Part shown: positions 1 to 5,119 of the stretch, in pieces
Layout of the letters: every line of letters begins with the position of its first letter
Position numbering within the stretch: the stretch's first letter is position 1
Assembly: GCA_030039775.1 (NCBI GenBank)
Contig: JASHUX010000105.1
Span: 1 to 5,288 of the forward strand
DNA length: 5,288 bases
Reading direction: 5' to 3'
Source of the DNA: Alphaproteobacteria bacterium
GTDB taxonomy: Bacteria > Pseudomonadota > Alphaproteobacteria > ATCC43930 > CGMCC-115725
Program-made: the position numbers and the translations under genes
The notes under the pieces: model-generated
What the model was told of the DNA's origin: nothing
The model's database searches: none
What the model saw: the letters and a program-made list of their open reading frames with translations, nothing else

Positions 1-308
1 CTCGCGAGGCAAAGGTGGCGGCAGGCGGCGTCATGACTCTCCAGATCGCCGACAACGAAGCCGCCGCCGTGGAAATGCACCACCAGCGGAAACGGCCCGA
101 TGCCGAACGGCGTATAGATCCGCACCGGAATCGGCCCCTCCGGCGACGGCACAGCCCGATCGGTGACATGGCCGACCGGCGGCGGCGGGGGTTGCAACGC
201 GCGCGCGGCGTCGAGACTCGCCCGCGCCTCCGCGACGGGCAGCGTGTTGATCGGCGGCAACGTCTTCATGAATTCGAGCCAACCGGCGATGACCGGGTTT
301 AGCGCCAT
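1..308 (-). CDS. Alpha/beta-hydrolase, HSL family (partial, N-terminal 102 residues)
   Basis: This is the N-terminal part of an esterase/lipase-like alpha/beta-hydrolase; the C-terminal two thirds lie beyond the left edge, so the catalytic serine, aspartate and histidine are not visible. Reading leftward from the ATG at 308 gives 102 complete codons with no stop. The N-terminal cap-like stretch (WLEFM, residues 10-14) leads to a proline run (40-44), the strand motif YTPFGIGPFP (65-74) and the oxyanion-hole motif HGGG (80-83) followed by FVVGDLE. It aligns without gaps to the complete hydrolase upstream, with about 62 of 102 residues identical by hand count. The start is supported by a strong GGAGG at 313-317, 4 nt before the ATG. 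It lies 27 nt downstream of its paralog in the same direction and is probably cotranscribed with it. The family hydrolyses short- to medium-chain esters; the substrate is unknown. I am confident of the family, but cannot say whether the gene is intact. Confidence 0.9.
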   Translation of the reverse strand, partial: MALNPVIAGWLEFMKTLPPINTLPVAEARASLDAARALQPPPPPVGHVTDRAVPSPEGPIPVRIYTPFGIGPFPLVVHFHGGGFVVGDLESHDAACRHLCLA

Positions 309-312
309 GGTC

Positions 313-317
313 CCTCC
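313..317 (-). promoter_or_regulatory. Shine-Dalgarno of the partial hydrolase
   Basis: Reading the minus strand, GGAGG lies inside a longer purine run (GAGAGGAGGGA) with 4 nt before the ATG at 308. It fixes that start and lies in the 27-nt gap after the upstream paralog's TAG (336-338). This fits translation of a second cistron on a shared message. Confidence 0.75.
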
Positions 318-335
318 TCTCTTGAACCGCTTCGA

Positions 336-1268
336 CTAGACTGCGGCGAACCGCGCCTTGAGCCAGGCGCCGAACGCCGCGTTTTCCTCGGCCGCCTCCG
401 GCACCACGTAGAGCAAACTGCTCGGAAAGGCGTGGATCATGTTGCTGTAGCGCTTCTTCACCACGGGCACCCCCGCGGTGGCGAGCTTGTCGGCCAGCGC
501 CTCGCCTTCGTCGCGCAGCGGATCGTATTGCGCCGTAAGCACGTAGGCGGGCGGCAGGCGGCTGAAATCCTTGGCTCGGAGCGGCGCCGCATGCGGATGC
601 ACGCGGTGCTGCACGTCCGGCAGATAGTGCTCTGTGAACCATCGCATCGTATCCGTTGTGAGGAAATACCCCTCGCCGTTCTCGCGATAAGACGGAAGCG
701 CCATGTCGTAATCGGTGACCGGGCAGTTGAGGAGTTGACCGCAGATTCGCGGCCCATCCTCGTCGCGCGCCCGAAGCGAAACCACGGCCGCGAGATTGCC
801 GCCGGCACTGTCGCCCGCAACCGCGATGCGCCGCCGGTCGCCGCCGATCTCGCCCGCGTGCTGCGCCACCCACTGCGTCGCCGCAAAACAATCGTCGGGG
901 GCCGCTGGAAAGCGATGCTCGGGCGCGAGGCGGTAATCGACCGACACGATCAAACTGCCGCTGTTAAGGCAGAGATGACGGCACGCCGCGTCGCTGCCGT
1001 CGAGCGAACCGGCGACAAAGCCGCCGCCGTGAAAAAAGACGGTAATCGGGAACGGGCCGATTCCAAACGGCGTGTAGAGTCGAAGGGAAATCGGGCCACG
1101 CGGACCGGGAAAATCGCGATTGACGACGTGAGCGACCGTCGGCGGCGGCGGCAACAGCTTCAGCCGCGCAGCGCCGTTGGCCCGCACAACATCGACCGGC
1201 AGCGTGTGGGTCGGCGGCAACCTATTCATTATCTCGAGCCAGGCAGCGGCGCCCGGATGAAGCGACAT
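336..1268 (-). CDS. Alpha/beta-hydrolase, HSL (family IV) esterase, complete
   Basis: A serine ester hydrolase of the hormone-sensitive-lipase branch, probably cytoplasmic (no signal peptide seen). Numbered from the third of three consecutive Met codons, the 310-residue protein has the oxyanion motif HGGG at 80-83, DYRLAPEH at 111-118, the nucleophile elbow GDSAGG at 152-157 (Ser154), the acid in YDPLRDEGEAL (Asp249) and the base in MIHAF (His279). The triad is complete and the length is normal for the family. ATG codons lie at 1274, 1271 and 1268. The GGAG at 1276-1279 is only 1 nt from the first but 7 nt from the third, and the paralog's N-terminus (MALNP) lines up with the third (MSLHP), so I chose 1268; 1274 would add two Met. 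It is the first gene of a leftward pair and divergent from the SnoaL-like gene. Family IV members prefer short acyl esters; carboxylesterase, lactone or drug-ester activities are all possible. Confidence 0.95.
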   Translation of the reverse strand: MSLHPGAAAWLEIMNRLPPTHTLPVDVVRANGAARLKLLPPPPTVAHVVNRDFPGPRGPISLRLYTPFGIGPFPITVFFHGGGFVAGSLDGSDAACRHLCLNSGSLIVSVDYRLAPEHRFPAAPDDCFAATQWVAQHAGEIGGDRRRIAVAGDSAGGNLAAVVSLRARDEDGPRICGQLLNCPVTDYDMALPSYRENGEGYFLTTDTMRWFTEHYLPDVQHRVHPHAAPLRAKDFSRLPPAYVLTAQYDPLRDEGEALADKLATAGVPVVKKRYSNMIHAFPSSLLYVVPEAAEENAAFGAWLKARFAAV

Positions 1269-1274
1269 CATCAT

Positions 1275-1280
1275 TCTCCC
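1275..1280 (-). promoter_or_regulatory. Shine-Dalgarno that favours the third Met start of the hydrolase
   Basis: The minus strand reads GGGAGA here, directly abutting the first of three ATG codons. Spacing from GGAG (1276-1279) is 1, 4 and 7 nt to the ATGs at 1274, 1271 and 1268. Only the last is near optimal, which together with the paralog alignment decides the start. The same bases form the left arm of an inverted repeat with the divergent gene's ribosome binding site. Confidence 0.65.
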
Positions 1281-1341
1281 GCAATCGACGAGGTACCCGC
1301 GATATTGTTATCATGGCGGTGTGGAAAAGAAATGCGGGAGA
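1275..1341. repeat. 9-bp inverted repeat flanking the divergent promoter region
   Basis: TCTCCCGCA at 1275-1283 is the exact reverse complement of TGCGGGAGA at 1333-1341, with a 49-nt spacer. Allowing one mismatch the arms extend to 11 nt. Each arm contains the purine-rich ribosome binding site of one divergent gene, which explains about six of the nine bases; the remaining TGC/GCA match is unexplained. It may be incidental. Confidence 0.6.
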
Positions 1342-1344
1342 GAG
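1336..1344 (+). promoter_or_regulatory. Shine-Dalgarno that favours the GTG start at 1349
   Basis: GGGAGAGAG lies here with GGAG (1337-1340) 8 nt before the GTG at 1349. The only in-frame ATG upstream, at 1313, has no purine-rich site before it (the preceding bases are AT-rich and pyrimidine-containing). This site is therefore the main reason for choosing the GTG. Confidence 0.7.
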
Positions 1345-1348
1345 CGGC

Positions 1349-1723
1349 GTGATCGACCGGAAACAGGCGGCACGGGAGTTGCTGGATCGGGCGCTTAATC
1401 GTCACGACGTCAAAGGCGCCTTCGAGAAATACATCCATCCCAATTACCGCCAGCACAACCCGACCGTGCCCGACGGGCGCGACGCGGCGATCAAAGGGTT
1501 AAGCGCGTTCGTCGCCGCGTGCCCCGAGCTGCACTACGATATCAAGCAGATGTTCCAGGAAGGCGACACGGTCGCCGTCTTCGCCCATGTCACGATGCGG
1601 CCCGGCGATCGCGGCAATGCGTGCGTCGATATTCTCCGCTTCGAGGGCGATGTCGTCGTGGAGCACTGGGATGTAATCCAGCCGGTGCCCGAGAAATCCG
1701 CCAACAACAACGGCATGTTTTGA
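1349..1723 (+). CDS. SnoaL-like / NTF2-fold protein (predicted aldol-condensation-type enzyme family)
   Basis: A 124-residue cytoplasmic protein of the nuclear-transport-factor-2 superfamily, SnoaL-like branch. From the GTG start, an N-terminal helix (residues 2-29, ARELLDRALNRHD) leads to YRQHNPTVPDG (33-43) and a strand-rich half with EGDTVAVFAHVTM (71-83). The C-terminus carries the hallmark EHWDVIQPVPE (105-115) and an Asn-rich SANNNGMF tail. The HNP and EHWD motifs typify the group annotated as predicted SnoaL-like aldol-condensation-catalysing enzymes. SnoaL itself cyclises polyketide intermediates, but most relatives are uncharacterised, so the reaction here is open. An in-frame ATG at 1313 would add 12 residues (MAVWKRNAGESG) that look unlike the family start and lack a ribosome binding site. 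Its TGA is 12 nt before the oxygenase gene, indicating cotranscription and perhaps a shared pathway. Confidence 0.88.
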   Translation: MIDRKQAARELLDRALNRHDVKGAFEKYIHPNYRQHNPTVPDGRDAAIKGLSAFVAACPELHYDIKQMFQEGDTVAVFAHVTMRPGDRGNACVDILRFEGDVVVEHWDVIQPVPEKSANNNGMF

Positions 1724-1728
1724 GAGGA
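1722..1728 (+). promoter_or_regulatory. Shine-Dalgarno of the oxygenase gene, overlapping the upstream stop
   Basis: GAGAGGA lies 7 nt before the ATG at 1736 and overlaps the TGA (1721-1723) of the SnoaL-like gene. This arrangement usually gives translational coupling within an operon. Confidence 0.65.
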
Positions 1729-1735
1729 ACGCGTC

Positions 1736-2632
1736 ATGCCTGACACCGTCGCCGCACTGCCGTTCGTTGAAACCACACTCGCCTATATAGACCCGGCCTA
1801 CGGTCCAACCGTGCTTTACGAGTACAACCGCGACCAGACGACGCATCACTACGATCCGCGGCGCATGCCCGTTCACGACGCCCGTGCGGCGCGGGATCTG
1901 TCGTTCGACCGCAACGGTTTCACGCTGATAGGTCATCGTTCCGCGGTCACTGATTTTCACAACGCGGAACAGGTGAAGCGCGTCTACTATCCCGAGATCG
2001 CGCAGCTAGTCCGCGAGCTGACCGGTGCGGAAAAGGTGATTCCGTTCGGCGACGTGCTGCGCAGCGACGATCCGGCGAAGGAGGCGCTGATCGCGCCGGA
2101 AGGGGGCTTCGACCCCGACCACGTATTTGCCGATTCCGCAGGCCAGGGCGGCACGGTCCCGCCGATGCAGGTTCACGACACCGCGAACAACCCGCATATC
2201 GACTTCAACGAAAAGACGCTACGGCGCATGGCGGCGGCCATGCTCGGCGCCGAGGCGGAAAGATATGCCAAGAAGCGCATCGCGATGATCAATCTCTGGC
2301 GCGGGATCGAGACCGTGGAACGCAAACCGCTCGCCGTGTGCGACGCCAGCACCGTCAAGGAAGCCGATCTTGTGCTGGGCCTGATCGGGACGCGTCCGGA
2401 GGATCCCGGCGATTTCCTCGAAGGCTTCAACGTCGCCTACAGCCCGGCGCATCGCTGGTACTACTATCCGCGGATGCGGCCCGACGAGCTCTTGGTCTTC
2501 AAGCTGTGCGATTCCGATCGAAGCCGGCCGCAGCTGACGGCGCATACCGCGATCGACGATCCGTCGAGCCGCCCCGACGCGCCGCCGCGGCGCAGCCTAG
2601 AGATTAGGACAATTTCGTTCTTCGCGGACTAG
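1736..2632 (+). CDS. CmcJ/NvfI-family non-haem iron oxygenase (2OG-Fe(II) type)
   Basis: A 298-residue soluble enzyme that I assign to the CmcJ/NvfI (AsaB / GA4-desaturase-like) family. Characterised members hydroxylate, desaturate, methoxylate with a partner or form endoperoxides on secondary metabolites, using Fe(II) and, where studied, 2-oxoglutarate. Visible family landmarks, in order, are LYEYNRDQTTHHYDPR (27-42), the H-x-D iron-binding pair in NNPHIDFN (His154, Asp156), NLWRGIE (186-192), PLAVCDAST (198-206), YSPAHRWYYYPRMRPDELLVFK (235-256), DS (259-260), a likely third ligand His270 in LTAHTAIDDP, and RRSLEIR (285-291), whose arginines are candidates for co-substrate binding. Length is typical. 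The start has a good ribosome binding site. It is the second gene of a pair with the SnoaL-like protein and ends 6 nt from the convergent exporter. The substrate cannot be inferred; ligand assignment is by motif memory, not alignment. Confidence 0.8.
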   Translation: MPDTVAALPFVETTLAYIDPAYGPTVLYEYNRDQTTHHYDPRRMPVHDARAARDLSFDRNGFTLIGHRSAVTDFHNAEQVKRVYYPEIAQLVRELTGAEKVIPFGDVLRSDDPAKEALIAPEGGFDPDHVFADSAGQGGTVPPMQVHDTANNPHIDFNEKTLRRMAAAMLGAEAERYAKKRIAMINLWRGIETVERKPLAVCDASTVKEADLVLGLIGTRPEDPGDFLEGFNVAYSPAHRWYYYPRMRPDELLVFKLCDSDRSRPQLTAHTAIDDPSSRPDAPPRRSLEIRTISFFAD

Positions 2633-2638
2633 GCGCCG

Positions 2639-4189
2639 TTACTCCATCGCCACCATGTCAGGCTTATCGCCGGGACGCCGCTTGCGCACGCGCAGGAAAA
2701 GCAGGAACGGAATCGTCAGCAGGGACAGGATCATCATGATCTTGAAATCGTCGTTGTAGGCGACCATCGCGGCTTGGCTCGTCACCAATCCGTTGAGCTG
2801 TTCCAGCGTATGAGCGGAGCGAAGGTCGAAATTGTGAAGCAGCGGGTTGAACGGCGTGACGTGCTGCACCAGGCTCTGATGCATCGTTTGCGTGTTCTCG
2901 GTCAGCAGCGCCTGCACCGCGGAGATGCCGATGCTGGAACCGAGATTGCGCATCAGATTGAAAAACGCCGTGCCTTCCGCGCGATACTGCGCCGGGAGGG
3001 TGGCGAACGACACGCTGGTGAGCGAGACATAGGCGAAGCCGACGCCGAATCCTTGAATCAGTCCGGACCAGATCACCGGCCATTGGTCCATTTGCAGATC
3101 GAACCCCATCATCTGCCACAGCGACAGCGCGCTGAGCGCGAACCCGAACCCGATCAAGAGGCGTGGGTCGACTCTGTTGGACAGCCGTCCGACCAGAACC
3201 ATCGACAGCATCGTGCCGACGCCGCGCGGCGCCATGATCATGCCGGTCGTCACCACGGGATAGTTCATCAATTGCTGGAACAGCGGCGGCAACAGGACCA
3301 GCGTGGCGAACAGAATCACGCCGACGACGAAAATGAACATGTTGCCGGTGACGAAGTTGCGATCCTTGAACAAGGCTATGCTGAGGAACGGCCGCTGCGC
3401 GGTCAGCATCCGCACGATGAAAAAATAGAATCCCAAGGCCGCCAGGACCGCTTCGATGACGATCTCGCTCGAGCCGAACCAGTCCTTGAGCTCGCCGCGG
3501 TCGAGCATCATTTGTAGTGCGCCGACACCCAGCGACAGCATGCCGAAGCCGAAGAAATCGAACCCGCGGGCGGCGGCGCGCTGCGTGTCCTTGAGCGCGG
3601 TCACGAGACCGAAAAAGGCGAGGATGCCGATCGGCACGTTGATATAGAACACCCAGCGCCACGAATAATTGTCGGTCAGCCAGCCGCCCAACACCGGGCC
3701 GATTACCGGCGCGAAGGTGACACCGAGTCCCCACATCGCCATCGCCTGGCCATGCTTGTGCGTGGGATAGGAGTCGAGCAATACGGCCTGGCTGATCGGC
3801 ACCAGGGCCGCGCCGGAGACGCCTTGCAGCAGGCGATAAATCACCATCAACGGCAACGACGTCGCGATTCCGCACAGAGCCGACGACACGACAAAGCCGG
3901 CAACCGAGACGAGGATGACGCGTTTGCGCCCGAAGCGATCGGCGAGCCACCCCGTGAGCGGCGTCATGATCGCGGCAGCAACAATGTAGGAGGTCAGGAT
4001 CCAGGTGATCTGGTCCTGGTCGGCCGAAAGACTGCCTTCCATATGCGGCAAGGCGACGTTGGCGATCGTGGTATCGAGCGCCTGCATGAACGTCGCGGCC
4101 ATCAGCGACGCAGTCAACAGTCCGCGGCCGCCTGTCGCGGAGGCGGTCGTTTGAACGGGCGCGTTCGCCGTGGCGCTGGCGTCGGGCAT
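2639..4189 (-). CDS. DHA2-family MFS transporter (EmrB/QacA-like, 14 TM)
   Basis: An inner-membrane proton-driven exporter of 516 residues with about 14 hydrophobic segments and a short cytoplasmic Ala/Thr-rich N-terminus (1-21). Diagnostic motifs are LDTTIANVALPHM in TM1 (38-50, with Asp39), motif A GWLADRFGRKR after TM2 (80-90), RLLQG in TM4 (119-123), and the antiporter motif C region with GPVLGGW in TM5 (164-170), then SWRWVFYINVPIG (176-188). A long loop (about 430-480) precedes the last TM, as in EmrB. Members export drugs, uncouplers, bile acids or endogenous metabolites. EmrB normally works with the adaptor EmrA and an outer-membrane channel; neither is in the window. The start has AAGG 4 nt upstream and the next Met (residue 30) would cut TM1. 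It lies 69 nt downstream of the dehydrogenase in the same direction and is probably partly cotranscribed. Its substrate is plausibly a product of the neighbouring enzymes (inference). Confidence 0.95.
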   Translation of the reverse strand: MPDASATANAPVQTTASATGGRGLLTASLMAATFMQALDTTIANVALPHMEGSLSADQDQITWILTSYIVAAAIMTPLTGWLADRFGRKRVILVSVAGFVVSSALCGIATSLPLMVIYRLLQGVSGAALVPISQAVLLDSYPTHKHGQAMAMWGLGVTFAPVIGPVLGGWLTDNYSWRWVFYINVPIGILAFFGLVTALKDTQRAAARGFDFFGFGMLSLGVGALQMMLDRGELKDWFGSSEIVIEAVLAALGFYFFIVRMLTAQRPFLSIALFKDRNFVTGNMFIFVVGVILFATLVLLPPLFQQLMNYPVVTTGMIMAPRGVGTMLSMVLVGRLSNRVDPRLLIGFGFALSALSLWQMMGFDLQMDQWPVIWSGLIQGFGVGFAYVSLTSVSFATLPAQYRAEGTAFFNLMRNLGSSIGISAVQALLTENTQTMHQSLVQHVTPFNPLLHNFDLRSAHTLEQLNGLVTSQAAMVAYNDDFKIMMILSLLTIPFLLFLRVRKRRPGDKPDMVAME

Positions 4190-4258
4190 CGCCCCTTAAT
4201 CTAGGGACGAAACCACGTCCCAACACCGCATCTTTTCGTGAGGGGGCGTTGCGCCCCG
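4190..4258 (-). promoter_or_regulatory. Dehydrogenase-exporter intergenic leader with two hairpins
   Basis: Reading the minus strand, the 69-nt gap begins 1 nt after the dehydrogenase stop with hairpin 1: GGGGCG (4257-4252), loop CAA, CGCCCC (4248-4243). Hairpin 2 follows: GGGACG (4221-4216), 6-nt loop, CGTCCC (4209-4204), ending 6 nt before the exporter's AAGG (4197-4194). Both stems are perfect. The exporter leader also contains GGGGCG at 4195-4190, identical to the 5' arm of hairpin 1, so the 3' arm could pair with either. There is no U-run after either stem, so simple intrinsic termination is not supported. Attenuation, RNA processing or translational control of the exporter is possible but unproven. 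Confidence 0.4.
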
Positions 4259-5017
4259 CTACTGCGCCGTCATGGCGCCGTCGACGATCAGCGAATGGCC
4301 GGCCATGTACGAAGCGTCGTCGGAGCATAAGAACAAAACGGCCTTCGCCTGTTCCGACGGATCGGCCCAGCGGCCGATCGGATGCAGTGCCTTAACGTGT
4401 TCCTCGACACCTGGTTCCGGGAACCAGTTCTTGAGCATCGGCGTCGCCGTGCCGCCGGGACAAAGCGCGTTGATGCGGATGCCCTGCGCCACATATTCGA
4501 GCGCCGCCACTTTGGTGATGCCGACGACGCCGTGCTTCGCCGCGCAATAGGCGCCGAGGCCGGGATTGCCGATGACGCCGCCCACCGAGGCGGTGTTGAC
4601 GATGGCGCCGCCGCCGTTTTTCAGCATCACCGGAATTTCGTGCTTCATCGACAGGAACACGCCAGTGAGATTGACCGCGAGGACCTCGTTCCACGACGCC
4701 TCCTCGATGTCGGCGGTGAAGAAGCCGTGCCGCTCGATGCCGGCGTTGTTGAAGGCGCAGTGCAGGCCGCCATGCGCCTCGACCGCTGCCTCGACCATGC
4801 GGCGGCAATCGGTCGCCTTGCTGACGTCGGCCTTAACGAAGATGGCGGCGCCGCCGGCGTCGCGGATCGCCCTCGCGGTCGCTTCGCCGTCTTTGTCGCT
4901 ACGGTCGACCACCGTGACGCGCCCGCCTTCGGCAGCGAATGCGAGCGCGGTGGCGCGGCCGATACCCGATGCGCCACCCGTCACCAACACGGATTTGTCC
5001 TCAAACCGCTTGCTCAT
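4259..5017 (-). CDS. Short-chain dehydrogenase/reductase (classical SDR)
   Basis: A 252-residue cytoplasmic NAD(P)(H)-dependent oxidoreductase with a Rossmann fold; it oxidises an alcohol or reduces a ketone. Visible are TGGASGIG (13-20), the acidic Asp38 at the end of strand 2 (VVDRS), which suggests preference for NAD over NADP, ADV (63-65), NNAG (90-93), and the full catalytic tetrad Asn116, Ser144, Tyr157 and Lys161 (Y-x-x-x-K). CPGGTATPM follows at 186-194, and the C-terminus is the usual MAGHSLIVDG. Length is typical. The frame stays open up to an ATG at 5107, but the ATG at 5017 has GGAGGA 4 nt upstream, begins MSKRFEDKSVLVTGG as SDRs do, and avoids a 30-residue extension with no homology signal. 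It is first in a leftward pair with the exporter and divergent from an NTF2-like gene. The specific substrate is not readable; sterol/hydroxysteroid, sugar-alcohol and quinone reductase-like members share these motifs. Confidence 0.95.
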   Translation of the reverse strand: MSKRFEDKSVLVTGGASGIGRATALAFAAEGGRVTVVDRSDKDGEATARAIRDAGGAAIFVKADVSKATDCRRMVEAAVEAHGGLHCAFNNAGIERHGFFTADIEEASWNEVLAVNLTGVFLSMKHEIPVMLKNGGGAIVNTASVGGVIGNPGLGAYCAAKHGVVGITKVAALEYVAQGIRINALCPGGTATPMLKNWFPEPGVEEHVKALHPIGRWADPSEQAKAVLFLCSDDASYMAGHSLIVDGAMTAQ

Positions 5018-5021
5018 TCTG

Positions 5022-5027
5022 TCCTCC
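5022..5027 (-). promoter_or_regulatory. Shine-Dalgarno that sets the dehydrogenase start at 5017
   Basis: The minus strand reads GGAGGA, 4 nt before the ATG at 5017. The alternative in-frame ATG at 5107 lies close to the divergent gene's leader and has no comparable site, so this site decides the start. Confidence 0.8.
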
Positions 5028-5038
5028 GCTTTTATCCC

Positions 5039-5073
5039 CGCGCCACTCGCCGCCCGCCAACCCGAGTGGCGCG
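5039..5073. repeat. Perfect 11-bp inverted repeat in a divergent intergenic region (candidate operator)
   Basis: CGCGCCACTCG at 5039-5049 is the exact reverse complement of CGAGTGGCGCG at 5063-5073, separated by 13 nt. The arm centres are 24 bp apart. It lies inside the 102-nt gap between the divergent dehydrogenase (start 5017) and NTF2-like gene (start 5120), 12 nt beyond the dehydrogenase's ribosome binding site. That is a typical place for an operator of a dimeric or tetrameric repressor acting on both genes. It could also form a strong hairpin in the dehydrogenase leader RNA. The symmetry is certain; the function is inferred. Confidence 0.7.
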
Positions 5074-5110
5074 CGTAAGCCGTTTTCACTAGCATAGCGT
5101 CAAACAACGG

Positions 5111-5116
5111 AGAGGA
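5111..5116 (+). promoter_or_regulatory. Shine-Dalgarno of the partial NTF2-like gene
   Basis: AGAGGA within GGAGAGGAA lies directly before a 3-nt AT stretch and the ATG at 5120. It supports that start and a genuine, translated gene. Confidence 0.7.
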
Positions 5117-5119
5117 AAT

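Larger units (their letters stand above)
1269..1348. promoter_or_regulatory. Divergent promoter region between hydrolase and SnoaL-like gene
   Basis: This 80-nt gap must carry the promoters of both divergent units unless transcription enters from outside. Its centre is a conspicuous AT-rich island, GATATTGTTATC at 1301-1312, in otherwise GC-rich sequence. That is a plausible site for back-to-back -10 elements (for example GATAAC on the minus strand), but I found no convincing -35 partner on either strand. The island sits midway between two 9-nt inverted arms. The promoter role is inferred from gene layout and base composition only. Confidence 0.35.
5018..5119. promoter_or_regulatory. Divergent promoter region between dehydrogenase and NTF2-like gene
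   Basis: By layout this 102-nt stretch must serve both leftward and rightward transcription. The half near the NTF2-like gene (5076-5105) is relatively AT-rich (TAAGCCGTTTTCACTAGCAT) and is the likelier place for promoter cores. I could not identify a convincing -35/-10 pair on either strand. Confidence 0.4.

Noticed and set aside
432..1352. A long open frame on the plus strand antisense to the hydrolase
   Set aside because: Arg-rich, motif-free and lacking a ribosome binding site; the opposite strand encodes a hydrolase with an intact triad.
2595..2634. GCCTAG/CTAGGC inverted repeat at the convergent gene ends as a bidirectional terminator
   Set aside because: Only 6 bp with a 28-nt loop and no U-tract; too weak to annotate.
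4243..4257. Hairpin 1 as an intrinsic terminator after the dehydrogenase
   Set aside because: The stem is GC-rich, but on the minus strand it is followed by CCTCACGAAAAG, with no U-run; the opposite strand has none either.
2664..4328. A long open frame on the minus strand, longer than the exporter it overlaps
   Set aside because: Its translation is Arg/His/Asp-rich with no family motif, and it spans the intergenic hairpins and two genes. The exporter frame has clear MFS motifs, so this is a shadow typical of GC-rich DNA.
5031..5060. Minus-strand TTGGCG, 18 nt, GATAAA as a sigma70 promoter for the dehydrogenase
   Set aside because: Each hexamer matches only 4 of 6 consensus bases, and the implied transcription start would fall within or next to the ribosome binding site, leaving almost no leader.
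5018..5107. A 30-residue N-terminal extension of the dehydrogenase from the ATG at 5107
   Set aside because: The extension would be coded through the inverted repeat, has no SDR similarity, and the ATG at 5017 has an excellent ribosome binding site and a family-typical start.
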